The notes under the pieces: generated by a model
The model's database searches: none
Told to the model about the DNA's origin: nothing
What the model saw: only the letters and a program-made list of their open reading frames with translations
Position numbers and translations under genes: made by a program
Assembly (NCBI GenBank): GCA_016720115.1
Contig: JADJXT010000001.1
Location: 248,001 to 312,000, forward strand
Reading direction: 5' to 3'
DNA length: 64,000 bases
Origin: Sphingomonadales bacterium
GTDB lineage: Bacteria; Pseudomonadota; Alphaproteobacteria; Sphingomonadales; Sphingomonadaceae
Shown here: positions 1 to 11,220 of the stretch, piece by piece
Layout: each line of letters opens with the position of its first letter
How positions within the stretch are numbered: the first letter of the stretch is position 1

Positions 1-224
1 GCTCGCGGATAGAAGAGGGCAAGGCGCCCAAACCGCGCATAAGCGAAGCGTCGAGCAATGATGCCGACATCCGCGCTGTCGAACAGCATCTGGGTGACCT
101 GCTGGGACTCAAGGTCAGGATTGCGCACAAGGGGCAGGGCGGGGCAGGAGCGGTGACCTTCGAATATCGCAGCCTCGATCAGCTGGATATGCTGTGCCAG
201 CGGCTGACAGGCGAGCAATTCTGA
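1..224 (+). CDS. parB: ParB chromosome-partitioning protein, C-terminal end (5' end outside window)
   Basis: Seventy-three codons of an open frame enter from the left edge and stop with TGA at 222-224. The translation contains an LGDLLGLKV segment, then a basic HKGQGG turn, an acidic/aromatic strand (VTFEYRSLDQLD) and a final helix. This is the fold signature of the ParB C-terminal dimerisation domain. In the family ParB binds parS sites near the origin and works with ParA in chromosome segregation. The helix-turn-helix and CTPase domains would lie upstream of the window, so identification rests on the C-terminal domain only. The 213 bases after it are A+T rich, hold no gene I can support, and probably carry the promoter of the next operon. 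Confidence 0.8.
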   Translation, partial: SRIEEGKAPKPRISEASSNDADIRAVEQHLGDLLGLKVRIAHKGQGGAGAVTFEYRSLDQLDMLCQRLTGEQF

Positions 225-437
225 CTAAAGTTCTATATTTTGTGTGTGTTTTTTTGCGCGAAACGCAAATCGTTAACGTACTGAATTCAATAAATTCAAT
301 GAGTAATACGGAAATGGCGACTGCCGCTGTTAACCATGCGTTGCAGCAACATCTTATGATTCGGCTGGCAAAAGCGACAGTGAATGCAGTGGGGCATTCC
401 GAAATTTTTTAGTTCGTCGCAAAAAGGGACCAGATAC

Positions 438-938
438 ATGATCAACAAGATGAAGCTTGCGCTTGCTGGCGCTATAGTCGCAACCGGCATGGTTTCGAAT
501 GCCGCTTATGCAGCCACTGAACAGGCCGATGCAACCGTTCAGGTTCTCTCTGCTGTGCAGTTGTCGGCTGTTTCCACCCTTAACTTTGGTGTTGTTGCTG
601 CTTCGGCTGCTGGCGGCACCGTGACCCTCGGCGCTTCGGCCGCAGCCATTCCCGTCGCCACTGGCGTTATTGCGATTAGCGGTGGTTCAGCAGGCAGCTT
701 TCAGGTGACGCAGGCTACCAATGGTGAACTCATCGACCTTACCGTCGGCAACGCTGCCCCGCTGACCGGCCCGGGTGCGAATATCGCTTTGTCGGGTCTG
801 ACATTGTCGAACAACAACATCACCTTCAGCTCTTCTTCGTTGCAGACGGTGTATGTTGGCGGCACCATCTCGCTGAATCCGAACCAGGCTTCGGGCACCT
901 ACACCGGCACGTTCGACGTGACCGCCGAATATCAATAA
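438..938 (+). CDS. DUF4402 secreted protein, probable fimbrial/surface-fibre subunit
   Basis: A 166-aa protein with a clear Sec signal peptide (basic MINKMK start, hydrophobic core, cleavage near SNAAYA/ATEQ). The mature part is rich in Ala, Gly, Ser, Thr and Val, has no cysteines, and alternates short beta strands such as LNFGVVA and the C-terminal GTYTGTFDVTAEY. That pattern fits the DUF4402 family, small beta-sandwich subunits found beside chaperone-usher genes in alphaproteobacteria. I chose ATG 438, after AAAAAGGGACC, over the in-frame ATG at 384 because it begins directly with the signal peptide. A terminator-like hairpin follows, so it may be made in excess over the chaperone and usher genes downstream. 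That it is a polymerised pilin is an inference. Confidence 0.8.
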   Translation: MINKMKLALAGAIVATGMVSNAAYAATEQADATVQVLSAVQLSAVSTLNFGVVAASAAGGTVTLGASAAAIPVATGVIAISGGSAGSFQVTQATNGELIDLTVGNAAPLTGPGANIALSGLTLSNNNITFSSSSLQTVYVGGTISLNPNQASGTYTGTFDVTAEYQ

Positions 939-977
939 GACCAACGCCGCAGCTTCGCGCTGCAGCGAGACTTCAGG

Positions 978-1013
978 AACCCCGGCAGGCCCAGCGCTTG
1001 TCGGGGTTTTTCC
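978..1013 (+). terminator. Rho-independent terminator after the DUF4402 gene
   Basis: AACCCCGGCA at 978-987 pairs imperfectly with TGTCGGGGTT and is followed by TTTTCC. It lies 40 bases after the DUF4402 stop and before the chaperone gene. Partial readthrough here could set a high subunit-to-chaperone ratio, as is usual in pilus operons. Confidence 0.65.
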
Positions 1014-1124
1014 TTGCCCGCACCGCTATCGTTAGCGGCTTGGTAACCATGTCCTGTTAAGTCCGAAATGGAGGGAAACCGGCGTTTCCCATCCGGATTG
1101 GACCAGATGAGACAGGTTAAATAC

Positions 1125-1955
1125 ATGAAGTTTTGCCGAAATATAGCCACTGCCATGTTAAGTGGTCTGGTTGCGATAGCCGCCATTTCGGGTGCGCCCG
1201 CGCGGGCCGCAGGCGATTTGCTGGTGGCCCCGACACGCGTTATCCTTGATGGCAAGCGTGGGACGCAAGTCATCCTCAACAATGTTGGTACGGAAGAAAC
1301 CACCTATCGCATCTCGCTAGAGATCAAGCGGATGGGGGAGGATGGCCGTCTTGAGGATATCGATCCGGCGGCGACCAACGATGCGGAGAAAGCGGCGCTA
1401 TCGCTCGTTCGCTACGCGCCGCGTCGCGTGACTTTGCCGCCCAACCAGCCGCAATCGATCCGTGTCGGCCTGAACCCCGCCGATACACTGCCCGACGGCG
1501 AGTATCGCGTGCATATGCTGTTTCGGGCGATTCCGAAGACAAACGCCGTTACCGATGATGCGGCGGGTACCGAGCTGAAGATCCAGCTGATCCCGCTCTA
1601 CGGCATCACCATTCCCATCATCGTGCGCAAAGGCGATCTGCGGGCTACGGCGGCACTCGCCAACGCTCGCATGAGCCGCGATGAGGATGGACCGGTACTT
1701 GAACTTGATGCCACCCGCCAGGGGAGCCGATCGGTCTATGGCGAATTCCGCGTGACCAAGCCTGGTCAGGCGACGCCCATCGTCGTGCAAAAAGGCATCG
1801 CCATCTATCCCGAAATCGGCAAGCGCAAGGTCGATTTACAACTCAGCGACGAGGAGGCTGCGGCCATCCGTGGCAATGAGGTGATCATCGCCTATCACGA
1901 CACGCCCGAAAATGGCGGCGGGATGATCGCCGAGTTGCGGACCGTGGTGCGCTGA
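1125..1955 (+). CDS. PapD-like periplasmic fimbrial chaperone
   Basis: A 276-aa protein. The signal peptide ends near GAPARA/AGDLL and is followed by an immunoglobulin-like chaperone domain. Visible family features are the early strand LLVAPTRVILDG, a conserved basic/Pro stretch (LVRYAPRRVTLPPNQPQSIRV) corresponding to the G1-strand region that caps subunits, and PDGEYRVHMLFRAIP. ATG 1125 was chosen because it starts the signal peptide; the longer in-frame start at 1068 would add 19 unlikely residues. It lies between the DUF4402 subunit and the usher-like gene, 33 bases before the latter, so the three genes form one chaperone-usher assembly unit. The C-terminal second domain is more divergent than the first. 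Confidence 0.82.
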   Translation: MKFCRNIATAMLSGLVAIAAISGAPARAAGDLLVAPTRVILDGKRGTQVILNNVGTEETTYRISLEIKRMGEDGRLEDIDPAATNDAEKAALSLVRYAPRRVTLPPNQPQSIRVGLNPADTLPDGEYRVHMLFRAIPKTNAVTDDAAGTELKIQLIPLYGITIPIIVRKGDLRATAALANARMSRDEDGPVLELDATRQGSRSVYGEFRVTKPGQATPIVVQKGIAIYPEIGKRKVDLQLSDEEAAAIRGNEVIIAYHDTPENGGGMIAELRTVVR

Positions 1956-1987
1956 GCGAACGGGGCTGAGCCAGAACGGCAACGACC

Positions 1988-4672
1988 ATGAAGTCGTTTC
2001 TTTCCAGACTGAGCCGGGGAATAATCGCCCTGGCCGTCGCCACCGGAGCCTTGCTGGCCCCGGTGGCTCCTGCGTTTGCGGCAGGGTGGAAAGCCAATGA
2101 CGACGATCAGTTGCTGCTCGACGTCCGCGTCGGGCGCTTTCGTGTTGGCGATGGCGTGCGCGGTTACCAGACCGATGCCGGCACCTGCATCGATTTCGCC
2201 GATTTGATCATTGCATTCGACCTTCCGGTCCGGCTCGACAAAAAGTCGCGCCGCGCGACTGGCTGGTTGTTTGAGGAAAGCCGGACCTTCACCCTCGACC
2301 GCGAAGCCAACAGAGTACAAATCATGAACAAAAGTTCGGCGCTCACCGCGTCGGACGTTTATGACACGCCCGAGGGCTGGTGCGTCGACAGCAAGGCGCT
2401 CAGCCGCTGGCTCGATGTATCGCTGACGCCCGATCTGTCGGATGCCTTGCTGGTTGTCAAAGCCGATCGCAAGCTGCCCTTCGAACTGGCCGAAGAACGC
2501 AAGGAGCGCGCTGCCAAGGTCCGCCCAGCCGTGACTTTTGACCTGCGCAGCCTGCCGCAGGCCAAGGACGCCTACCGTTTCTGGCGCACACCGTCGGTCG
2601 ACGTCGTGGCGTCAACCGGATTTACCAAGGAAGCGCAGGGGCCGTCGAAGTTCAACGCGCGCTACGACATCTTCGCCAGCGGTGAAATTGTCGGGGCGTC
2701 GTTCGATGCCCGCCTTTCATCCAACGAAAAGGGTGTTCCCGAAAGCTTCCGCGTGCGCGCCTACCGCACCAGCGCCGATGGCGATCTGCTCGGGCCGTTC
2801 AAGGCGACGCATTTCGGCGTGGGCGATGTGAACCTACCCGCTTCCTTTGTCGGCAGCCAGTCGACACCGGGGCGCGGCCTGTTTGTCACCAACCGCCCGC
2901 TGTCGCGCCCCGACAATTTTGACCGCACCAGCTTTCGTGGCGAACTGCCCGATGGCTGGGATGCCGAACTCTACCGCAACGACCAGCTGATCGGCTATTT
3001 CCAGAGCCGCGGTGACGGGCGCTATGAATTTCTCGACGTGCCGCTGCTCTATGGGCAGAATCGCATGGAAGTTGTGCTTTATGGCCCGCAAGGGCAGATC
3101 AAGCGCGACGTCCGCATGATCCCGGTCGGGGCGAACTCGATCCCGCCGCGCGAAACCTATTATTGGGCCGGTGTGCAGGATGCCGGACGCGACCTGTTCA
3201 ATTTCGGCAATAGCGACGATCAGCCCTATAACGGGTTGCGCGCCGGTTTTGGCATCGAACGCGGGCTTGACGCAAAGACGTCAATCGGTGCTTCTGCGAT
3301 CAGCTCCATCTATGAAGGGCGTCGGGACAGTTATGCAGAGGCGATGATCCGCCGGGCGGTCGGCCCGACACTTATCGAAATCGCCGGTGCGGCCAATATT
3401 GATGGTGGCTATGCCGTCCGTGGCCAGATGCTCGGCCAGTTCGGCCAGGCAATGGTCGGCGCGCAGTCGATCTGGCTGTTCGGCGGATTCCGCAGCGAGC
3501 AATATCTGCCCGGCCTGCGTGCCGAGCACATGCTGTCGGTCGATCACAGCCTGAAACTGGGCAGCAAATCCATACCTTATGGCGTGAGTGCGACCTATCG
3601 CGAATGGCTGAACGGCAACAGCTCGCTTGAGGCTAAGGCAAGATTATCTTTTAATATCAATAATATAAGTGCATCCACCGATTTGATCTGGGAACAGATG
3701 AAATTCGCCTTTGGCACCGATCCTCCGCAAAAGCTCGATGCCTTGCTGCGTCTGAGTGGCCGTGTCGGCGGATTGCGCCTGCGCGGTGAAGCGCGCTTTG
3801 GCCTGATGGGCGATACCGGCTTCAAGGAATCGCGGATCACCGGCGAATGGCGCGCGGACGACAAGGCCAATTGGCGTGCCGAGCTTGGCTATGATGCGAG
3901 CAACAGGCGCGGGCGGGCAACATTTGGCTATACGCGGCACTTCGACAAGTTCGCATTGACCGGACAGGTCATGGGCGCAACCGATGGCGCGGTTGCCGCG
4001 CAGCTCAGTGTTGCTTTCAGCATGGGGCCGAACCCGCATGGCAAGGGTTTCCACATGTCGTCGGACAAGCTGGCGTCAAGCGGTCAGGCGGCGGTGCTGG
4101 TTTATCAGGATCTGAACGCCGATGGCATCCGGCAACCGGACGAACCTGTTGAAAAAGCAGTAGAAATTACAGCTGGCCTCAACGGGCGCGGCAAGGCCAC
4201 CGATGAGAAAGGGCAAACCCTGATTGGCGGACTGGAGCCTTATGTACCGATCCTGATCGGGATCGATGCGGGCAGCCTGCCCGATCCGTTCGTACAGCCA
4301 GCGACGAGCGGCATGGTGGTTACCCCGCGCCCCGGCGTGCCGATCATTGTCGAGCTTCCGCTCGTCTCAGCCGGCGAAATCAGCGGCTATCTGATCAAGG
4401 AAGGCGGCAAGGCGATGAACGGTGTCGATCTGGAACTGCTCGACAAGGCCGGGCGCGTCGTCAAAATCACGCGTGCCGAATATGACGGCTTCTTCCTGTT
4501 CGAAAGCGTGCCTTATGGCCAATATCGCCTGCGGGTCGGTTCGGTTGCGGCGGGCATTGTCGGCGTCCAGCCCGAAATCAGCGTTGCCGCGTCGCTCGAT
4601 CGCAAGAGCCCGATGGTGGATCTGGGCCAGATCGTGCTCAAGCCTTCGCAACGGATCGCCACCAGCAACTGA
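1988..4672 (+). CDS. Outer-membrane usher-like protein of a chaperone-usher system
   Basis: An 894-aa protein with a signal peptide (cleavage near APAFA/AGWK). The N-terminal third is a periplasmic domain with two cysteines near residues 60 and 130. Around residues 280-390 it shows usher hallmarks: GVGDVNLP, the NRPLSRPDNFDR segment, an LPDGWDAELYRN strand, DGRYEF and a YGPQGQ turn. The centre (about 420-690) alternates aromatic and glycine residues like a beta barrel. The C-terminus holds two repeat-type beta domains, one with a DLNADGIRQPDEP calcium-binding/SdrD-like turn. Ushers export chaperone-bound subunits through the outer membrane. It lies 33 bases after the chaperone gene. It differs from classical FimD in its longer C-terminal tail, which could be surface exposed. 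Confidence 0.75.
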   Translation: MKSFLSRLSRGIIALAVATGALLAPVAPAFAAGWKANDDDQLLLDVRVGRFRVGDGVRGYQTDAGTCIDFADLIIAFDLPVRLDKKSRRATGWLFEESRTFTLDREANRVQIMNKSSALTASDVYDTPEGWCVDSKALSRWLDVSLTPDLSDALLVVKADRKLPFELAEERKERAAKVRPAVTFDLRSLPQAKDAYRFWRTPSVDVVASTGFTKEAQGPSKFNARYDIFASGEIVGASFDARLSSNEKGVPESFRVRAYRTSADGDLLGPFKATHFGVGDVNLPASFVGSQSTPGRGLFVTNRPLSRPDNFDRTSFRGELPDGWDAELYRNDQLIGYFQSRGDGRYEFLDVPLLYGQNRMEVVLYGPQGQIKRDVRMIPVGANSIPPRETYYWAGVQDAGRDLFNFGNSDDQPYNGLRAGFGIERGLDAKTSIGASAISSIYEGRRDSYAEAMIRRAVGPTLIEIAGAANIDGGYAVRGQMLGQFGQAMVGAQSIWLFGGFRSEQYLPGLRAEHMLSVDHSLKLGSKSIPYGVSATYREWLNGNSSLEAKARLSFNINNISASTDLIWEQMKFAFGTDPPQKLDALLRLSGRVGGLRLRGEARFGLMGDTGFKESRITGEWRADDKANWRAELGYDASNRRGRATFGYTRHFDKFALTGQVMGATDGAVAAQLSVAFSMGPNPHGKGFHMSSDKLASSGQAAVLVYQDLNADGIRQPDEPVEKAVEITAGLNGRGKATDEKGQTLIGGLEPYVPILIGIDAGSLPDPFVQPATSGMVVTPRPGVPIIVELPLVSAGEISGYLIKEGGKAMNGVDLELLDKAGRVVKITRAEYDGFFLFESVPYGQYRLRVGSVAAGIVGVQPEISVAASLDRKSPMVDLGQIVLKPSQRIATSN

Positions 4673-4709
4673 CTTGACCGGATAGCCGCAAAAGGCTTTG
4701 GCATGCCGC

Positions 4710-5552
4710 ATGACAATCGAAACACTATCGACCAATCGCAGTTTTGGCGGAACGCAGGGCGTCTATGCGCATGACTCTGCCGAAACCGGAACCCGGATGA
4801 CCTTTTCGGTCTTTGTGCCCGATCATGAAGCGGGCACGAAACTGCCCGTGATCTGGTATCTCTCCGGCCTCACCTGCACCCATGCCAATGTGACCGAGAA
4901 GGGCGAGTTTCGACGTGCCTGTTCCGAACTGGGGCTGATCTTTGTCGCGCCCGATACTTCACCGCGCGGCGATGGTGTGGCCGACGATGCCGAAGGCGCC
5001 TATGATTTCGGTTTGGGCGCAGGCTTCTATGTCGATGCAACCGAGGCCCCCTTCGCTCAGCATTACCGGATGCGCAGCTATATCGAGCGCGAACTGCCCG
5101 CACTGGTGGCCGACCATTTTCCCGCCGACATGGAGGCGCAGGGAATCATGGGCCATTCGATGGGCGGGCACGGCGCGCTGACGATTGCGTTGCGCAATCC
5201 CGGGCGCTTTCGTTCGACCTCGGCTTTTGCGCCGATTGTTGCCCCGTCGCAGGTGCCGTGGGGGCATAAGGCGCTGGGCGGATATCTCGGGCAGGATCGT
5301 GACGCCTGGGCGGAATATGATGCCTGTGCGCTCATTGAAGGCGGCGCGCGGCTGCCCGACCTGCTGGTCGATCAGGGTGAGGCTGACAATTTCCTCGCCG
5401 ACCAGCTGAAGACGCATCTCCTCGAAGAAACATGCACAAAGGCCGGGCAGAAGGCGACGATCCGGATGCAGCCGGGTTATGACCATAGCTATTATTTCAT
5501 CTCGACCTTCATGGCAGACCATCTCGCCTGGCATGCACAGCGGCTGAAATGA
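4710..5552 (+). CDS. fghA: S-formylglutathione hydrolase
   Basis: A 280-aa alpha/beta-hydrolase of the esterase D family, which hydrolyses S-formylglutathione to formate and glutathione in formaldehyde detoxification. The oxyanion region LSGLTCTHANV with its conserved Cys, the nucleophile motif GHSMGGHG (Ser near residue 149), the acid in LVDQGEADNF and the His in YDHSYYF are all present. Length matches the family. I prefer ATG 4710 to the TTG at 4698. mobA follows 10 bases after the stop, so the two are probably co-transcribed. The usual partner, class III alcohol dehydrogenase, is not adjacent. Confidence 0.92.
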   Translation: MTIETLSTNRSFGGTQGVYAHDSAETGTRMTFSVFVPDHEAGTKLPVIWYLSGLTCTHANVTEKGEFRRACSELGLIFVAPDTSPRGDGVADDAEGAYDFGLGAGFYVDATEAPFAQHYRMRSYIERELPALVADHFPADMEAQGIMGHSMGGHGALTIALRNPGRFRSTSAFAPIVAPSQVPWGHKALGGYLGQDRDAWAEYDACALIEGGARLPDLLVDQGEADNFLADQLKTHLLEETCTKAGQKATIRMQPGYDHSYYFISTFMADHLAWHAQRLK

Positions 5553-5562
5553 GGTTGCGCTT

Positions 5563-6072
5563 ATGAGAGTTTTGGGCGCGATCCTCGCCGGCGGGCAATC
5601 GCGCCGCTTCGGGTCGGACAAGGCCGAGGCGCTTTTCGAAGGACGGGCGCTGCTCGACCATGTTGCCGACGCCCTGCGGCCGCAGGTTGCCGCCCTGGTG
5701 GTGGCGGGGCGCGAATGGCCGGGGCTTTCCAAGGTCGCCGATTTGCCAGAGCCAGGGATCGGCCCGCTCGGCGGTCTGGCGGGTGCGCTTGATCAGGCAT
5801 GGCGTCATGGTTTTGATGCGGTGCTAAGTTCGGGTTGCGACGTGATCGGGCTGCCTGCCGATCTTGCGCAGCGGCTGGGCACAGGGCCTGCGATTGTGGC
5901 GGACATGCCGATTGTCGGATTGTGGCCTGTATCGCTGCGCGAACTGCTGCTCGACTGGCTTTCGGGTTCCGAAAATCGTTCGGTGTACAAGTTCGCCGAT
6001 CATGCCGGTGCGCAGCGGGTGAAGCTCGATGTTGCACTCAGGAACATCAACCGCCCCGAAGACCTGTCGTAA
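5563..6072 (+). CDS. mobA: Molybdenum cofactor guanylyltransferase MobA
   Basis: A 169-aa nucleotidyltransferase. The N-terminal LAGGQSRRFGSDKA motif is the GTP-binding signature of MobA, and GPLGGLAGAL and SGCDVIGLP (metal/Mg-GTP Asp) follow in the right order. MobA attaches GMP to molybdopterin, giving the bis-MGD cofactor of DMSO-reductase-family enzymes. The protein is shorter than typical MobA (about 190-200 aa), but the reading frame is clean and the C-terminus ends in the normal NINRPEDL motif, so I consider it complete. It starts 10 bases after fghA and is followed by tRNA-Gly on the same strand. Confidence 0.88.
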   Translation: MRVLGAILAGGQSRRFGSDKAEALFEGRALLDHVADALRPQVAALVVAGREWPGLSKVADLPEPGIGPLGGLAGALDQAWRHGFDAVLSSGCDVIGLPADLAQRLGTGPAIVADMPIVGLWPVSLRELLLDWLSGSENRSVYKFADHAGAQRVKLDVALRNINRPEDLS

Positions 6073-6134
6073 CAGATTGGCGATAGCAGGCTGGCGCTCG
6101 TGGTTTTCCGCGCTTATCTAGGCGGGCGAATCGC

Positions 6135-6208
6135 GCGGGTGTAGCTCAATGGTAGAGCAGCAGCTTCCCAAGCTGACGACGGGGGTTCGATTCCCCTCAC
6201 CCGCTCCA
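6135..6208 (+). tRNA. tRNA-Gly (anticodon CCC)
   Basis: A 74-base cloverleaf including an encoded CCA. The acceptor arm GCGGGTG pairs with CACCCGC, the D arm reads GCTC-AATGGTA-GAGC, the anticodon loop TTCCCAA gives CCC, and the T arm is GGGGT-TCGATTC-CCCTC. The sequence is a normal alphaproteobacterial glycine tRNA. A near copy of its 3' end occurs about 77 bases downstream (separate entry). Confidence 0.95.
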
Positions 6209-6264
6209 GCCCGATCTGCGAACGGGCCTGGTTCGATTGTCCGCGCACATGCGCGTTCGTCTGC

Positions 6265-6285
6265 GACTCCCCCTCACCTGCTCCA
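6265..6285 (+). repeat. Degenerate copy of the tRNA-Gly 3' end
   Basis: GACTCCCCCTCACCTGCTCCA resembles the tRNA-Gly 3' end at 6189-6208 (GATTCCCCTCACCCGCTCCA) with two substitutions and one extra C. No other tRNA part is present. The 56 bases between hold no gene. It looks like a leftover attachment half-site or a duplicated tRNA tail. Confidence 0.5.
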
Positions 6286-6325
6286 ACCCTTTCGCATTTC
6301 CAGCGAAGCGCTATAGCGATGCACC

Positions 6326-9365
<3,040 letters not shown>

Positions 9366-9475
9366 CCGCAGATTCCGGCTTGTTAAGCCGGGCTTAACCA
9401 GCGCCATGGTTGAGAATGCAGCGATGTCGCTGTAACGGCGGCTCGTCTTTTCGACTCGATATATGAAGCCCGCTT

Positions 9476-9646
9476 ATGAACCGACTGATCGCTTTTTTCC
9501 GTTCGGAACTTTTCCTGAGCCTTGTCGGCGGTTTCGCGCTGGGCATTGCCGGTATCGCCTTGGTCCGCCCGGCCAGCGCTGAAACCGAGCGATATGAGAG
9601 CAAGGCCGTAGTGATCGAGTCGCCGTCCGATACCGTTGTCGGCTGA
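9476..9646 (+). CDS. Small single-pass membrane protein, 56 aa, unknown function
   Basis: ATG 9476 opens a 56-aa frame with a basic N-terminus (MNRLIAFFRSELF), one hydrophobic segment of about 20 residues (LVGGFALGIAGIALV), then a polar tail rich in Glu and Ser ending in SDTVVG. The order suggests a signal anchor or a small exported protein with cleavage near RPASA. It is preceded by a 110-base gap after aspC and followed by 196 bases before the convergent PepSY gene. I do not recognise a family. Codon use fits its neighbours, which argues for a real gene. Confidence 0.55.
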   Translation: MNRLIAFFRSELFLSLVGGFALGIAGIALVRPASAETERYESKAVVIESPSDTVVG

Positions 9647-9842
9647 CCACACGCCTCGATTTGGCGGCAGAATTAACGATATTTTTGAAGATATTCTCGT
9701 TTGAATCCCGTCGCATGGCGGGAATCGGTTCGTCGCGCCAGGGATTCGCTTTGTCGCACGGTTAAGTCGTTGTAAAATACGAGTCGTTGGGGGGGGCAGG
9801 GGGCTATTGGTTCCGCCTCATTTTTCCCCAAGCAACAGGCTT

Positions 9843-10589
9843 TCAGCGACCCGAAACCTGCTGCTGCTTCGCCCGCGACCGGAAATCCCCGGCGCGGGCG
9901 TTTGTTTTTGCGTTCCCCATTGCGGATTTTCTGCGCTGGCGGGCAATCAGCAGCCAGAACGCCATCAGCAGACTCAGCAGCGACAGGCTGGCAAAGCCGA
10001 TCAGGATCGGGTGGCTGGTATCTTCGCGCGTCTGCAGATCCATGATGTGCAGCCCCCACATGAAATCGAACCAGCGCCATTGCGGCGTGCGGACTGCCAG
10101 AAGGCTGCCGCTTTCGGCATCGATATAAAGATTGGTGCCGTCGGCGAGCGCAACCTGCCAGGCGGAGTGTCCGCGCCTCAGCTCCAACGGTTCACGATCT
10201 GCCGGAAATAGCTGGATCGATTTGATCGTCGAATCCCCGGCATAATAGCCCTCCGCGAGCGCGCGCACATCGGCTGCACCGGGCTTGGGCAGCAATTTGC
10301 CGGTTGCCGGATCGGCGCTGCGCTCTGCGCCATCCTTGTAGCGGATCAGCCATACCGGACCGTCGGCCCGCTGTTCGAGGGTCAGTTTTTCGACCGCCCG
10401 CCCGCCCAGAAAGGGTGCTTTTGGCACAATTGCAGCAATCGGTTCGGGTTTTGCGCGCAAATGTTCGCCACGCACTTCCTCGATCGGACGGGCGACCATG
10501 AACAGCCCCGACGCGGTCCACAGGATGAGCGGAAAACCAACCAGCCAGCCCAGCCAGACATGCCATTTGTGCAGCGTGAGATATTTCAT
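9843..10589 (-). CDS. PepSY-domain membrane protein
   Basis: A 248-aa protein. It starts with the KWHVWLGWLVGFPLILWTASGLFM segment typical of PepSY-associated TM proteins, has periplasmic PepSY-like repeats (VWLIRYKDGAERSADPATGKLL and WQVALADGTNLYIDAESGSLL), an aromatic WRWFDFMWGLHIMD stretch, and a second membrane helix (ILIGFASLSLLSLLMAFWLLI) before a basic cytoplasmic tail. The family is often linked to iron or siderophore reduction, but the substrate is unknown. ATG 10589 was chosen because it begins the TM segment. It lies 4 bases after the TRIC-family gene and probably shares its transcript from lpd. Confidence 0.8.
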   Translation of the reverse strand: MKYLTLHKWHVWLGWLVGFPLILWTASGLFMVARPIEEVRGEHLRAKPEPIAAIVPKAPFLGGRAVEKLTLEQRADGPVWLIRYKDGAERSADPATGKLLPKPGAADVRALAEGYYAGDSTIKSIQLFPADREPLELRRGHSAWQVALADGTNLYIDAESGSLLAVRTPQWRWFDFMWGLHIMDLQTREDTSHPILIGFASLSLLSLLMAFWLLIARQRRKSAMGNAKTNARAGDFRSRAKQQQVSGR

Positions 10590-10593
10590 GCGC

Positions 10594-11220
10594 TCACCCT
10601 TTATAGGCCGGAATGGCGAGCCCCTTGGCAATTGCCGCCGCGCGCAATCCAAAGCCTGCAATTGCGCTTATCAATGCGGCTAGAGCCAATGGCACGCCCA
10701 GCCAGAGCAGGATAACGAAGCTGCCAGAGGCTAGCGCGGCTGCGGTGACGTAGATTTCAGGCCGTAACAGGATCGACGGTTCGCCCGCGAGCATATCGCG
10801 GATCACCCCGCCCACGCAGGCGGTGATCACCCCCATCATCATCGCGGGCAGCGGATCGATGCCAAGGCTGAGCGATTTCCACGCGCCGAAGACCGAATAG
10901 ACTGCAAGCCCCACGGCATCGAACCAGTCGAGCGCGCGCGGGCTCCAGATACGCACCGGGGTCATCCAGACAAGCAGCGCGGTGGCGAGGCAGGCGGCGG
11001 GAAAGCGCCAGTCCTGCACCCAGAATACCGGTGCGCCGATCAGCAGGTCGCGTACCGTGCCGCCGCCCACGCCGGTGACCAGCGCGAAGAAGGCAAAGGT
11101 GACGAGCGTCTGCTTCAGCCGTGCTGCGGCAAGCGCGCCCGACGCGGCAAAAACGGCAATGCCCAGCAGGTCGAGCGCGGCGATGAGCACCGGAGCGATC
11201 TGGACGCCGCCACCTTCCAT
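10594..11220 (-). CDS. TRIC-type / UPF0126 membrane protein (putative cation channel)
   Basis: A 208-aa, all-helical protein with about seven membrane segments in two repeated halves, each containing the family motif: GVGGGTVRDLLIG near residue 55 and CVGGVIRDMLAGEPS near residue 140. Bacterial homologues of trimeric intracellular cation channels form K+-permeable trimers. The start ATG overlaps the lpd stop by one base (TGATG), so translation is probably coupled to lpd. No role in the 2-oxoglutarate dehydrogenase complex is known; the coupling may only reflect operon packing. Confidence 0.85.
   Translation of the reverse strand: MEGGGVQIAPVLIAALDLLGIAVFAASGALAAARLKQTLVTFAFFALVTGVGGGTVRDLLIGAPVFWVQDWRFPAACLATALLVWMTPVRIWSPRALDWFDAVGLAVYSVFGAWKSLSLGIDPLPAMMMGVITACVGGVIRDMLAGEPSILLRPEIYVTAAALASGSFVILLWLGVPLALAALISAIAGFGLRAAAIAKGLAIPAYKG

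Noticed and set aside
9789..9796. G8 tract as a phase-variation site
   Set aside because: It lies between convergent genes and in no supported reading frame or promoter.
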